Source: Euglena gracilis
Lineage: Eukaryota > Euglenida > Euglenophyceae > Euglenales
Direction of reading: 5' to 3'
Assembly (NCBI GenBank): GCA_039621445.1
Contig: CP154956.1
Location: 10,291,443-10,355,442, forward strand
DNA length: 64,000 nucleotides
Part shown: piece after piece, positions 43,055-55,104 of the stretch
Numbering within the stretch: the first letter of the stretch is position 1
Layout: each line of letters starts with the position of its first letter
Notes under the pieces: generated by a model
Told to the model about the DNA's origin: nothing
Databases searched by the model: none
The model's input: only the letters and a program-made list of their open reading frames with translations
Position numbers and translations under genes: made by a program

Positions 43055-43469
43055 TTGGCCGAATCCGCCACTGGTTCTTTTCTTTTTTGGTCTTATGTTT
43101 TCCTTGCTTGGACATCACGGGCGCCTCTACCACAGGTTGGTTAAAGAGTTGCTTTCCGCCGGAAAAGTTAATTTTAAAAAAGTTCATGTCATCCATGCAT
43201 GAAGCAATTCATATTGTTTTCTTTGCTTGGAAGGAAGTTACAGCAACAGGTAACGGGTGACTTGGTTACCCCCCCTGAAATTTGAAATTTCACCCCCCCT
43301 TTTACAGAGGGAGGGGGGAGGGGTTGGGATTCGGATTTCCAGAAACCCCGACCTGCCTCTTTGCCCCACCCAGGCGCCCTGCTCCAACCTTCTTCAAACA
43401 CCCCAACCCTGAACCTGAAAAATGGGAATCAAGTTTGGGTCTGCGGGGGGATCATCAGGAAAGAACATA

Positions 43470-43620
43470 CCTGCATCGAAATCTTCTCCATGCTGAATCT
43501 TCTCCAGGCTGCGACCCGCGGCTTGTCAATAACTTTGATGGCCACCGTGTCATAGGGATCTGCAGTTTGTACGGATTTGCACATTTGGCCAAAGCCGCCA
43601 CCGGGGAGAGGAATTGGAGG
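43470..43620 (-). CDS. Paralogous KPRVAA exon, copy b
   Basis: GGGFGQMCKSVQTADPYDTV and AIKVIDKPRVAAWRRFSMEK match copy a at about 60 percent by eye, then diverge. Two copies 0.5 kb apart in the same direction indicate exon or gene duplication. Confidence 0.4.
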
Positions 43621-43871
43621 TGGGCAAAGCGTGTTTGGTGAGTCATTAGCAGATATTGCACTTTTTCACTGAAGTCAACCGCTTTTGCCATGACATGGAG
43701 AAAAATGCGTCCATCTCAGAAAACGTTCATTGAGTGCGAACATTTTCCATCGCAAAAGTTTGTACCTATGACGAACGCAGGCTCTGCATGTACCCCGCCC
43801 CCGTCCAAGGCGCACCAGTGTCCCATAAAAAGTGCCGGTGGAATAGGGCGCTTCTGACATATATTGCTGCT

Positions 43872-44441
43872 CGAACAAATGGGATGGTACGAAGGATAAT
43901 CAAAATTAGCACAAAGAAGGTCAATGCAAAACAGATGGGGAAAAACACCTTGTGTGAATGCAGCCCCTAATTCAAATACAAGCATGGCATTTTCGCCGAC
44001 CGACACGCCAATTGTGCAGTTGGTCATCACGGCAAATTATGCTCTGGATGGGCCTTGGGGTCCTGCTGCTCCGGATTCCGGGTCTTCTTTGTCCTCGAGG
44101 AATAAGAATGCGTGGCGTTGCATCTTTGCATTGAATGCGAGTCGAGGGACCCGCACCACCCATCGTGTGAACCAACACATAGAAGCAGAGAGGGCATGAA
44201 TGGCAAAGCACAAAGAAAATGGCTCCACTGCAGGGGCTCTTTGCTGGGTGAGTTGGATCATGGGTGGCCCGTTGCTGGTGTTTTGGACGCTGAAGCAAAG
44301 TGAATGCCCCGTTGACATGTGCTTGAGATATGGTCCCGCTACAGAGCCATAGTTGGCTGTTTCAATCTCGTATCGCGAATCAAGTGTTTGCGAGAAATCC
44401 CTGACGTCGATGCTTGTTGCTCTGCCTGACGAGGAGAACAT
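43872..44441 (-). CDS. Exon-like ORFs with possible membrane helix (D2)
   Basis: Counterpart of 30420-30979: DVRDFSQTLDSRYEIETANY, LCFSVQNTSNGPPMIQLTQ, then TNCTIGVSVGENAMLVFELG and the hydrophobic FFPICFALTFFVLILIILRT. Upstream of the helix the two copies diverge completely, so the duplication boundary falls just beyond it. Confidence 0.35.
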
Positions 44442-46135
44442 CAGAATTTCACCGAGCCATTTTGGTGGCTAGTTTGGACAGGGTGCAAGATGTCTCCACC
44501 GTCGTCCTGCAGACCAGGTTCATGGAGTGCATTTACAGTTTACAAGGTCTCTGGCATACATGCAGACAACAACGATATTGTTCACTTTTTCTCACCACAA
44601 ATTTTTTATAATCCCGTATATTTACTGCCTACTCCTGTATAATTTGCAAAAAAATGCATAATCCCCTGTTTTTTTTGATAATTCTTAAAGTTTTCAATTT
44701 ACAATATTTATCTGTTCCAGTAAAGGGTTTATTATAATTTTATACCTGCTATGTAGGTGTGAATACACATATGTATAAGTATAAGGCAATCAACATATTT
44801 ATTTTTATGAATGGCCTGTATATTTGTGTCTTTGCATTGTGTGAAAATGCATGTATTTTTGAATCTCAGACATTCCAGGAAGAGAACAGAGATGGAAACC
44901 AACATGAAAAGAACGAGCTTCCGTGATCATTCCACAATAGAGAATTATTTTTGTCAAATTCCAAAGCTAGGAAGGGTCGAACATTCCATTTTTTTACACT
45001 TATTCCTTTTTTTTTCAGTTTTTCCCCCACACATCTTGTGCTATGTGTTCTTTTGATCTTGCATTTATACACATTCATATGTACAGACACAATTACAGGC
45101 AGATATTGGTGTTGAATGGCATTCAGATATCTTTCACAGATCCTTTCTGGCATCAAATATAAATCAAAATATAATTCATATTTGGTTGTTGGACATTTTT
45201 TTTCACGGGTAAAGAACGATGAATGTGATTCTATGCATGAGGAAGGTTGCTGTGCTTGTTACTAACCACTGACTTGTCCAGGTCGAGGACAAAAGTCAGT
45301 CTTTTAGGCAATGCTTTGAGTACTGAATTTGGAACATTGGGCTGTGACCGTTGGGCCAGGACACCATCATAGGTGGCTTTAAAAGACGATCGAAGTCCTC
45401 AACCAGCTGGGGTGGGGGAGAGTAAGCCAATCAGGGCTTTTCTCTCCCAATCTGGGAGTAGGGGAAAACAGGAGAATTGGGAAGATCTGGATTGGGGTCA
45501 AATCATGTTGAAGCGCTGCAGCTTGCGATTTCCACTCGAAAAGTTCTGCAATGTATTTGTCCCAATTGTGATCGGTGATGTCTTATATTTTATCTCGTCA
45601 GGGTACGTAGTAATCAGGCTATTGCTTCAGGACAAACCGCAAAAATAAAAAAAATCGAATTTTTAATTTTTAAATTTTGAGCCGACGGCGTTTATTTTTG
45701 ACCCATTTTCGCCATTTCTTTCCCCCCACCTCCAAATGCTAAGAAATGCCCGATTTTCCAGCTGCCCTTCGGCTTCAGGTTTATTTAAACCTCTTCGGTT
45801 GTTTAAGTGGCTGGAAGGGGCGTGGCTGGAAATAGGAGGTTGGCTAGTTGGACACCACCGGGGACCTGGTAGAACACCACCAGGCCATTGCTTAAGGGCT
45901 CGCAGAATCCCCCTGGGGGGCTGGAATGTAGCAGCTTCTCCAACTCAGAAGGCTGCTGTCAAAATAAGTTATCAACGAGTTCCTTGGCAAAAAACCCTTG
46001 ACGAACAAGCCGCGACCGAGAACATGGATGATTCTGTTTTATTCATCAGAAAAAAATAAAATATGCATGGAAAATGAGAACATAAGAGGGAAATACTTTG
46101 GAATGCATGGAATACAGCCCGTTTATCGAACACTC

Positions 46136-46399
46136 CTAACCAGGATAGAATGATATATAGCTTAGTAAATAATATGTGTTACTCAATGCCCCGGATACTT
46201 GGATTGCACTCGTAATACGGTTGGTGGAGGAAAAATCCATGGTCAGCGTTTGGCAGGGTGGACATTCGAACTCGTAGCCTTTCTCCCAGCCATAAAAACC
46301 TGTCGGTGAATGAGCCCAGAAGGCGATGAATACCAGCTCGGTACGCTTCCTCAACGTCGCATCGCTGCGTGCGTAGTCGAATGTGATAGTTCTGCACAC
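46136..46399 (-). CDS. Exon-like ORF (D2 counterpart of 33340-33702)
   Basis: Same two overlapping frames. The long frame ends earlier because D2 has a stop where D1 reads on (YPG*). Confidence 0.3.
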   Translation of the reverse strand: MCRTITFDYARSDATLRKRTELVFIAFWAHSPTGFYGWEKGYEFECPPCQTLTMDFSSTNRITSAIQVSGALSNTYYLLSYISFYPG

Positions 46400-46743
46400 A
46401 TGCTCTTCATTCAGGAGCTACAGACCGAAGCCTTATCAAAGCGTACAACAATTTGCAGAAACTTTTTGTAGAAATGTTGTTCTTTTAGCTTAAAGATAGT
46501 TTCCTGTTATAAAGGTTATTGGTTTGTTGTTATTCGTGAGTTAAAGTTGGTCCAGCAAACGTTTGGCTTGGTTCAGAAGTCATTTCTGGGTGTACGAAAT
46601 TGTCCAGAGCTTCCGGTGGGCTTGTTCAGTGTGCAGAGTCCGGAAGGGTGGTTTTGAAACAGGAGATCATTAAAAACAGAAACTGCTGAGCTCTTGAGTG
46701 ATCGCGAGAGTGGTCTCTGGGTCGCAAGGATGTGCCTTTGCTG

Positions 46744-47180
46744 CAGGGGGGGGGGAAATGCAACTTGCATATTTTGCATTTTTTTTGCATAATCGGCTTT
46801 TCCCGAAATTTGCATTTTTTGCATTTTTTTGCATTTTTTTTTATAAAATATTTTCCCCGGAAAAATTTTTTGTAGTTGGTTGCCATATGTTTGAATTTTT
46901 TTGCATATTTTTGCATTTTCTACATAAAATATTTTGCCCTGGAAAAAAATTTTGTTGTTGGTTGCCATATTTATGTATTTTTTTGCATTTTTTTGCATTT
47001 TTTTGCATAAAATATTTTGCCCTGTAAATTTTTTTTGATCTTAGGCAGCAAAGCTCTGTTATATTCCAGCTTTTTCTCAGGGTTTTCATGCAAGTTGCAT
47101 TTTTTTGCATTTTTTTTTGCATTTTTTTTGCGTTTTTTTTGCATTTTTTTTGACTTGCATAATTTGAAGGCCCCCCCCTG
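46744..47180. mobile_element. hAT-like TGCATTTTTT MITE, second copy, with empty site in D1
   Basis: It starts CAGGGGGGGGGG and ends CCCCCCCCTG, flanked by CTTTGCTG (46736-46743) and CTTTGCAG (47181-47188). D1 has a single CTTTGCAG at 34039-34046, which proves insertion after the duplication. The interior matches 366-812 throughout. Confidence 0.85.
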
Positions 47181-47359
47181 CTTTGCAGTACTTTTTTGCC
47201 GTACTTCTGGTCCAGTAGATTAATAAACCGGTTTATATCTCATTACTAACAGAATTGCTCGTCAGTCGCGTCAGTAAAGTGGGGAATGCTGGAATGCTGA
47301 GGCAAATGGGTGCAATTGTAGGACAATTGTCAGGGGGATGTCCCAAAGGAGTCAAAGGA

Positions 47360-47680
47360 AGTTGGTGGGTACCAATAATAATAATAATGATAATAATAAT
47401 AAGTTGTTGTTGGGCACCAAAAAGTATTGGTGTGACACGGAAAATTTGTTGTTGTGGGTACCAATAAGTCGTTGGTGGGTACCAAAAAGTTGTTGGTGGG
47501 TACCATAAAGTTGTTTGTGCGTACCGAAAACTTGTTGGTGGGCACCAAAAAGTTGTTGGTGGGTACCGAAAAGTTGCTGGTGGGTACCGAAAAGTTGATG
47601 GTGGGTACCAAAGAGTTTTTGGTAGGGAACAGAAAGATTTTGGTGGACCACTAAAAAGTTTGTGGAGGAAAACAAAATTT
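47360..47680. repeat. Degenerate 21-bp satellite, D2 first block
   Basis: Near-identical to 34205-34540. Confidence 0.85.
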
Positions 47681-48048
47681 TCCAATAGAATGTTGACTGG
47701 CAGGAGGGGGCAGCGCCTCACATTGCTCGCCTGAAATCAGAAGTCACCGAAAAATATACTCTGGAAACACATTCTACACGAACTCTTGACGACATTAAGT
47801 AAGGGGCAGCATTTGAATTAACGGGCAACAGATGATAAGAAAACTGCAAACCAGTTTATTTTTGGAGCAATGGAGTGCACTGCAATTGCATCAAAAACTT
47901 CTCCTTGGACTTCACATTCAACACTCTTGCGCACCGCAATGTCGGAGCGCACCAAGCCACCTGGCCGCAGGTCCTTCAGGTACTCGCCCACGTGCCTCAG
48001 CAGTTTTGCTAAACAGATTCTGCTCCAGAACCAGAGGATAAGATCAGA

Positions 48049-48258
48049 TCAGAAACAAAAACTGACTGAGTTGTTGAAAGAAAACACCTTGAAAGGAGAT
48101 GGGAACCATTTACCCAACAGAACGACCACTACGTTGCTCAGGTGTTCGATCACACCACACCAAAAAACTAAACACTCGGTTCCCTTCACCACACAGAGGC
48201 CTACGTCTCCGATAATGTCGGAGATCAGTCTGTGGTGGAGCCTGCTCCACGGGAACAT
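48049..48258 (-). CDS. Exon-like ORF (D2 counterpart of 34910-35119)
   Basis: SRLHHRLISDIIGDVGLCVV and KGTECLVFWCGVIEHLSNVV are kept with one conservative replacement. Confidence 0.4.
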   Translation of the reverse strand: MFPWSRLHHRLISDIIGDVGLCVVKGTECLVFWCGVIEHLSNVVVVLLGKWFPSPFKVFSFNNSVSFCF

Positions 48259-48505
48259 AGCATCCCGTGGTCGACGTCGCGATAACGGTCAGCAGCGGCA
48301 GGGGTAGTTGAATGTATGTTTCCCTAGAATGTGATTCAAGGAAAACATAGTCTGCCGAAAATCAAAAGGATGCACTCAGATATGGCAACGGCTTCCTTCC
48401 TCGTTGACACGTGGGACGGAAGAGAAGCCTGCGACATAACAAATTTTAACTCCGGCAAGTGAAAACACTTGTCTGAGTCCTTGTGCCACATCTTCTCAAG
48501 TGCCC

Positions 48506-48865
48506 TCACCTCTGCCTTGCACTTGTTTGCGATGAGAAGAACGTGAATTCGTGGAAAAACGTTGCAATGTTTTGCGATTCGTGTACTTCGCCAGCCTGCT
48601 TTCCAAGTGAAAGCCTTTTCTCCTCCACGTTCTGAATATTTTCCAGTGCTTCCTCTCCCAGCAGCGTCCGCACAGTTTGCTGTTGAATATTACAGCAGCT
48701 CCAGCCGTCGATGTCCAAAGACAGAACGTTGACGTGACTTTCCCAGACATCCTTCAGCAACCTTGACTCCTCACTGGACAGGCGTACGCCGTCTGCACGC
48801 TTTTTCAGTCTACGAAGCAGCAGAAAGAAACTGGGAAAAAGTGGTAGGTTCAAAATGCCTTGCAA
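48506..48865 (-). CDS. Helical exon-like ORF (D2)
   Basis: Longer than D1 because the upstream 70 bp differ (a GTAAAGG-rich insertion in D1 at about 35695-35750). It adds LRRLKKRADGVRLSSEESRL before the shared KDVWESHVNVLSLDIDGW. Confidence 0.3.
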   Translation of the reverse strand: MQGILNLPLFPSFFLLLRRLKKRADGVRLSSEESRLLKDVWESHVNVLSLDIDGWSCCNIQQQTVRTLLGEEALENIQNVEEKRLSLGKQAGEVHESQNIATFFHEFTFFSSQTSARQR

Positions 48866-48974
48866 GGCGCCCTGTGAGTTATGTGTTGATCAAGGGGAAG
48901 AGCGGATAAAAGTCGTGTGTGTGGAAATGCTTAACATCATCTGGTGTTACAGACCCATTTCTCCCTCATATGCA

Positions 48975-49448
48975 TTAGGGCGGTTGGAATCTGAATTCTG
49001 CAGCTGATGCATCACACGAAGATGAAAGTTTGTTCTCGATTCGAGGGTTCCCACGTTCAGAATCCATGCACCAGAAAAGGAAGAGCCAAGCTTTCATTCC
49101 AAAACAGAGAATAAATGAAAGCATGTTCCCATCCCCACTGACATCCAAGTTCATGTTTTGATGGATTCGTAGGGCCAACGCGGAGTTTGCCGTGCCCGTC
49201 ATAGCCCAAAGAAAGGTGGTAGGTGCCTTCAGAACGGCACAAAAATGGCCCCCAAAAAAATCCCCAGGCAGACCTGGCAGGAAGCCAGGTCTGCCTGGGG
49301 ATTGTTTCCGGGATGAAAAAATGGTGTGAAACCGGATTAAAAAACTGATTCCTTTTGTGCCTCCCTGCCTCCCGGGCTCCATTTCTTCGGCCCACCAGGG
49401 TTGCAACCACACCAAGGTGTCAACCATGCCAAGTTCCACTGGTGCCAA
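48975..49448 (-). CDS. 157-codon ORF (D2 counterpart of 35871-36344)
   Basis: Same length and frame as D1, with a few replacements (FFWGH to FFGGH, NPQIE to NPRIE). It contains the conserved hairpin at 49259-49303. Confidence 0.35.
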   Translation of the reverse strand: MAPVELGMVDTLVWLQPWWAEEMEPGRQGGTKGISFLIRFHTIFSSRKQSPGRPGFLPGLPGDFFGGHFCAVLKAPTTFLWAMTGTANSALALRIHQNMNLDVSGDGNMLSFILCFGMKAWLFLFWCMDSERGNPRIENKLSSSCDASAAEFRFQPP

Positions 49449-49609
49449 TCACAGCTTTCTAGTGCGAATCTGAGAATGGCGAGCTTTATGAATATGATGA
49501 GAGTAAACAAATAGTTGGGTCATGTCAGTGGGAACCGTGAGGGTAGTTTGGTGGGTCGCTGGTGTGTTTCCAAAAATGTGGGTCACCGAGAAGGTGTTGG
49601 CTGGTCGCC

Positions 49610-52600
49610 AGAAAGTTGTTGGTAGGTGCCACAAAGTTGTTGGTGGGTACCGAAAACATTTTGGTGGGTACCAAAAAGTTGTTGGTGGGTACCCAATACT
49701 TGTTGGTGGGTACCAAAAAGTTGTTGGTGGGTACCAAAAAGTTGTTGGTGGGTACCCAAAAGTTGTTGTTGGGTACCACAAATGTGTTTTGTGGGTACCA
49801 AAAAGTTGTTGGTGGTTACCACAAAGTTGTTGGTGGGTACCCAAAACTTGTTGGTGGGTACCCAAAAGTTGTTGGTGGGTACCAAAAAGTTGTTGGTGGG
49901 TACCAAAAAGTTGTTGGTGGGTACCGAAAAGTTGTTGTTGGGTACCACAAATGTGTTTTGTGGGTACCAAAAAGTTGTTGGTGGGGTACCCAAAAGTTGT
50001 TGGTGGGTACCCAAAAGTTGTTGGTGGGTACCCAAAAGTTGTTGGTGGGTACCCAAAAGTTGTTGGTGGGTACCAAAAAGTTGTTGGTGGGTACCCAAAA
50101 GTTGTTGTTGGGTACCACAAATGTGTTTTGTGGGTACCAAAAAGTTGTTGGTGGTTACCACAAAGTTGTTGGTGGGTACCCAAAAGTTGTTGGTGGGTAC
50201 CCAAAAGTTGTTGGTGGGTACCCAAAAGTTGTTGGTGGGTACCCAAAAGTTGTTGGTGGGTACCCAAAAGTTGTTGGTGGGTACCAAAAAGTTGTTGGTG
50301 GGTACCCAAAAGTTGTTGTTGGGTACCCAAAAGTTGTTGGTGGGTACCCAAAAGTTGTTGGTGGGTACCAAAAAGTTGTTGGTGGGTACCCAAAGTTGTT
50401 GGTGGGGTACCCAAAAGTTGTTGGTGGGTACCCAAAAGTTGTTGGTGGGTACCCAAAAATTGTTGGTGGGTACCCAAAAGTTGTTGGTGGGTACCCAAAA
50501 GTTGTTGGTGGGTACCCAAAAGTTGTTGGTGGGTACGCGGGAGTTGTTGGTGGGTACCAAAAAGTTGTTGCTTGGTCTCAAAAAGTTGTTCGTGGGTACC
50601 AAAAAGTTGTTGGTTGGTACCCAAAAGTTGCTGGTGGGTACCCAAAAGTTGTTGGTGGGTACCCAAAAGTTGTTGGTGGGTACCCAAAAGTTGTTGGTGG
50701 GTACCAAAAAGTTGTTGGTGGGTACCCAAAAGTTGTTGTTGGTATCACAAATGTGTTTTGTGGGTACCAAAAAGTTGTTGGTGGTTACCACAAAGTTGTT
50801 GGTGGGTACCCAAAAGTTGTTGGTGGGTACCCAAAAGTTGTTGGTGGGTACCCAAAAGTTGTTGGTGGGTACCCAAAAGTTGCTGGTGGGTACCAAAAAG
50901 TTGTTGGTGGGTACCCAAAAGTTGTTGTTGGGTACCCAAAAGTTGTTGGTGGGGTACCCAAAAGTTGTTGGTGGGTACCCAAAAGTTGTTGGTGGGTACC
51001 CAAAAGTTGTTGGTGGGTACCCAAAAGTTGTTGGTGGGTACCCAAAAATTGTTGGTGGGTACCCAAAAGTTGTTGGTGGGTACCCAAAAGTTGTTGGTGG
51101 GTACCCAAAAGTTGTTGGTGGGTACGCGGGAGTTGTTGGTGGGTACCAAAAAGTTGTTGCTTGGTCTCAAAAAGTTGTTCGTGGGTACCAAAAAGTTGTT
51201 GGTTGGTACCCAAAAGTTGCTGGTGGGTACCCAAAAGTTGTTGGTGGGTACCCAAAAGTTGTTGGTGGGTACCCAAAAGTTGTTGGTGGGTACCAAAAAG
51301 TTGTTGGTGGGTACCCAAAAGTTGTTGTTGGGTACCACAAATGTGTTTTGTGGGTACCAAAAAGTTGTTGGTGGTTACCACAAAGTTGTTGGTGGGTACC
51401 CAAAAGTTGTTGGTGGGTACCCAAAAGTTGTTGGTGGGTACCCAAAAGTTGCTGGTGGGTACCAAAAAGTTGTTGGTGGGTACCCAAAAGTTGTTGGTGG
51501 GTACCCAAAAGTTGTTGGTGGGTACCAAAAAGTTGTTGGTGGGTACCCAAAAGTTGTTGTTGGGTACCACAAATGTGTTTTGTGGGTACCAAAAAGTTGT
51601 TGGTGGTTACCACAAAGTTGTTGGTGGGTACCCAAAAGTTGTTGGTGGGTACCCAAAAGTTGTTGGTGGGTACCCAAAAGTTGTTGGTGGGTACCCAAAA
51701 GTTGTTGGTGGGTACCCAAAAGTTGCTGGTGGGTACCAAAAAGTTGTTGGTGGGTACCCAAAAGTTGTTGTTGGGTACCCAAAAGTTGTTGGTGGGTACC
51801 CAAAAGTTGTTGGTGGGTACCAAAAAGTTGTTGGTGGGTACCCAAAGTTGTTGGTGGGGTACCCAAAAGTTGTTGGTGGGTACCCAAAAGTTGTTGGTGG
51901 GTACCCAAAAATTGTTGGTGGGTACCCAAAAGTTGTTGGTGGGTACCCAAAAGTTGTTGGTGGGTACCCAAAAGTTGTTGGTGGGTACGCGGGAGTTGTT
52001 GGTGGGTACCAAAAAGTTGTTGCTTGGTCTCAAAAAGTTGTTCGTGGGTACCAAAAAGTTGTTGGTTGGTACCCAAAAGTTGCTGGTGGGTACCCAAAAG
52101 TTGTTGGTGGGTACCCAAAAGTTGTTGGTGGGTACCCAAAAGTTGTTGGTGGGTACCAAAAAGTTGTTGGTGGGTACCCAAAAGTTGTTGTTGGGTACCA
52201 CAAATGTGTTTTGTGGGTACCAAAAAGTTGTTGGTGGTTACCACAAAGTTGTTGGTGGGTACCCAAAAGTTGTTGGTGGGTACCCAAAAGTTGTTGGTGG
52301 GTACCCAAAAGTTGTTGGTGGGTACCCAAAAGTTGCTGGTGGGTACCAAAAAGTTGTTGGTGGGTACCCAAAAGTTGTTGTTGGGTACCCAAAAGTTGTT
52401 GGTGGGGTACCCAAAAGTTGTTGGTGGGTACCCAAAAGTTGTTGGTGGGTACCCAAAAGTTGTTGGTGGGTACCCAAAAGTTGTTGGTGGGTACCCAAAA
52501 ATTGTTGGTGGGTACCCAAAAGTTGTTGGTGGGTACCCAAAAGTTGTTGGTGGGTACCCAAAAGTTGTTGGTGGGTACGCGGGAGTTGTTGGTGGGTACC

Positions 52601-52975
52601 AAAAAGTTGTTGCTTGGTCTCAAAAAGTTGTTCGTGGGTACCAAAAAGTTGTTGGTTGGTACCCAAAAGTTGCTGGTGAGTACCAAAAATGTTTTGGTGG
52701 GTTACCAAAAAGTTGTTGGTGGGTACCCAAAAGTTGTTGGTGGGTACCAGAACGTTGTTGGTGGGTAACCAAACGTAGTTGGTGGGTACCAAAAAGTCGT
52801 TGGTATGTTCCAGAAAGTTTTTGGTGGGACACCAAAAAGTTGTTGGGTAAGACAAAGTTGTTGGTGGGACCCAAAAGGTTTTTGGTTGGACACCGAAAAG
52901 TTGCTGATGGGTACGAACAGTTGTTGGTGGGACACGGAAAAGTGGTTGGTAGGTACAACAAAGTTGTTGGTGGGT
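49610..52975. repeat. 21-bp satellite array with higher-order repeats (D2)
   Basis: About 160 monomers by length of GTTGTTGGTGGGTACC plus CAAAA. Variant monomers act as markers: ACCACAAATGTGTTTTGTGG near 49776, 49947, 50117, 50745, 51338, 51566 and 52200, and GGTACGCGGGAGTTGTTGG near 50531, 51121, 51984 and 52574. Marker spacings of about 590 and 630 bp show duplication of multi-monomer blocks. Open frames of more than 1000 codons are artefacts of the stop-free 21-bp period. Confidence 0.95.
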
Positions 52976-53728
52976 AGATGCCCTAATGATTCCGATAAAA
53001 ACATCAAAATCAGAATCATATGAACAAGGTAATTGATCCATGAGAAAACTGTTCAGGAGCCAAGCACCAATGTCCGTGGAGCTGTGTACTTGGAGCAACG
53101 TCGGCTCGGATCGCGGATTCGGCGGTGAACTCCAATGTCACCGTGGGTGTCATCAGAACAAATTGTATCAATCGGATGGGATCACACAATTGCACTTTCT
53201 GTTGTTGCTGGTATTATCAAGTATTTCTTGGGCACCAGAAGGAACCTGTTGTTGGTGGGCGCTCTTGTCCGTGCACCAGAAAATTATTGTTGTGGAACGA
53301 GAAAGTTGGTGTGCACCAGGATGTTTTTAATAAGGCGTCGTAAAGTAAAATTGGTGAAAAGCACCAGAAAAAAGTTGGTGGGACCAGAAAGTGTGCCGAG
53401 GTGTGGGGGGAAGATAGAGATTTGGCATGCAATACAATTTCTTGATTAAGTGGATTATTGCAGCTGAACGGTCCTGAGATTGAGAAATGCAAAAACTTTC
53501 AAGGATTGAGAGCAAGTGTATGGAAGAAACCGATACCGAGAAACGGAAACAGACAGGGTGCTGCGAATAAAGAAACACAATTGTAGTTTGCCGACGCAGC
53601 ACATGAAGATATATCAGAAGCGCAACATATGGATAGTTCCTTCGGAACGTTCAGATGACAAACAATTCAGTCACCTAACCATAACATATAACCAATATAA
53701 CTAACCAGACGCCAAGGAGATGCAATAC

Positions 53729-53851
53729 CTGTGACCGCAGGGCTGGCAGGATGTGAAGGAGGCCGTCGTTGTGCTTATCCACGACGTAGGCCTTGGGAAG
53801 GGACATCTTCTCGGTTGAAACTGTGTAAGGACGGAATGGAATGTCCACCAT
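53729..53851 (-). CDS. 41-codon exon with GT donor (D2)
   Basis: Encodes the same 41 residues as 38713-38835 with only silent differences. The donor CAG|GTATTG is kept. The frame is open upstream (GEKETRK). Confidence 0.5.
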
Positions 53852-54149
53852 TTTACGCGTTTCTTTTTCCCCTCCCAAAAAATAGAAAGAAGAACGTTTT
53901 CTGGACCACACCAGAACTGCCGTTGCTCACAAAGAGATTCCCACCATCTCGTCCTGTCTCCCATCCTGTTGAGAATTCTGATACACCCCTTTAACGTTTC
54001 AGTTTCCGGACGATTCCATTAAGTTTTTACCAACAGCCTGAAGTCTGCTAAAACCGATGTAAGGAAGAAAGAAATTGTGCCGAAAATTGACCGTATTAAC
54101 AAGTAGTTGATGGGTAGCGAAACAACACAAAAAAAACACAATACGAACA

Positions 54150-54500
54150 AAGTTGTTGGTGGGTCACCAGGAATTTGTTGGTGGGTACCAAAGAATTGTC
54201 TTTTCTACTGAAAGGTTGCTGGTGGGTTCCACAAAGTTGTTGGTGGGCATGGCATCCTTGATGCTGGGACAATGAGAAGTTGTTGGTGAGACACCGAAAC
54301 GTTTTTTGAGGGTATTGAAAAGTTGAAAAGTTTGGGGTACCAAAAGCCATTGGTGGTTACCAAAAAGTTGTTGGTGGGTACCAAAAAGTTAGTTGTTGGT
54401 GGGGAACAAAATGTTGTTGGTGGGTCTCGAAAGGTTGTTGGTGGGACACCGAAAAGTTGGTGGGTGCTGACAGGACGTTGTTGGGGACATCCAAGCTGTT
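54150..54500. repeat. Degenerate 21-bp satellite, D2 third block
   Basis: Counterpart of 39135-39470 with a few extra GTTGGTGGGTACC monomers near 54360-54410. Confidence 0.85.
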
Positions 54501-54831
54501 GAGGCCCCGAAATTTTTTGTTGCCCGACATTTGTATTTGGTTTTAGGTGTTGGGGGGGGGGGCAGGTGATGTGAACAGAGGTCGAAACGGTGAGTATATT
54601 TTGTAAACGGTGAGTTATTTAATAGATCTTCAAAGGGGAAATGAAACTGAACCACTGCTGTTGTGTCGAAAACTGAGTCTAACACCGAAGACAGCAAAAA
54701 CTCTCCAGAAAGTTGCAGGAGTGAGAGTGATAGAATATAATGTGTTCGTCGAGTGAAAACTGAACAGAAGAACCGAAGTTTACAGGTGTCAGCGTTCACC
54801 CAAAGAGCTTCAACAAAAAAAAGAGCAAATG

Positions 54832-55104
54832 TCAATCGATGTGAGTACGGAATGAAATACGGCAGGTGCGGTGACGGGTAGCCCATAAAGTGCGGACGGT
54901 CTGTTGTCTGTCGTGGGGAACGCACAGAACCAGCCAGAGGGAGTCCACGTAATGCAGGGGCAGACACCGATTAAAGTAGAACTGCTGCATGACACAAAAA
55001 AATGGGCTGTCACATGAGTCCCTGCTGACACCTCGAAACACAATACCAATATGTAACACAATATGTAACATGTCAAATATGAAAAAATGGCTAAATTGCA
55101 TCAT
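54832..55104 (-). CDS. Hydrophobic-leader exon candidate (D2, first copy)
   Basis: Counterpart of 39791-40063. ATG at 55104 and the Cys pattern are kept, with Cys to Trp in YVDSLWLVLCV. Confidence 0.35.
   Translation of the reverse strand: MMQFSHFFIFDMLHIVLHIGIVFRGVSRDSCDSPFFCVMQQFYFNRCLPLHYVDSLWLVLCVPHDRQQTVRTLWATRHRTCRISFRTHID

Noticed and set aside
49522-52977. Open frames up to 1151 codons made of VPKSCWW/GTQKLLV/GYPKVVG heptads
   Set aside because: A 21-bp stop-free monomer opens long frames on both strands at once; copy number differs between duplicons and the frame drifts between monomers.
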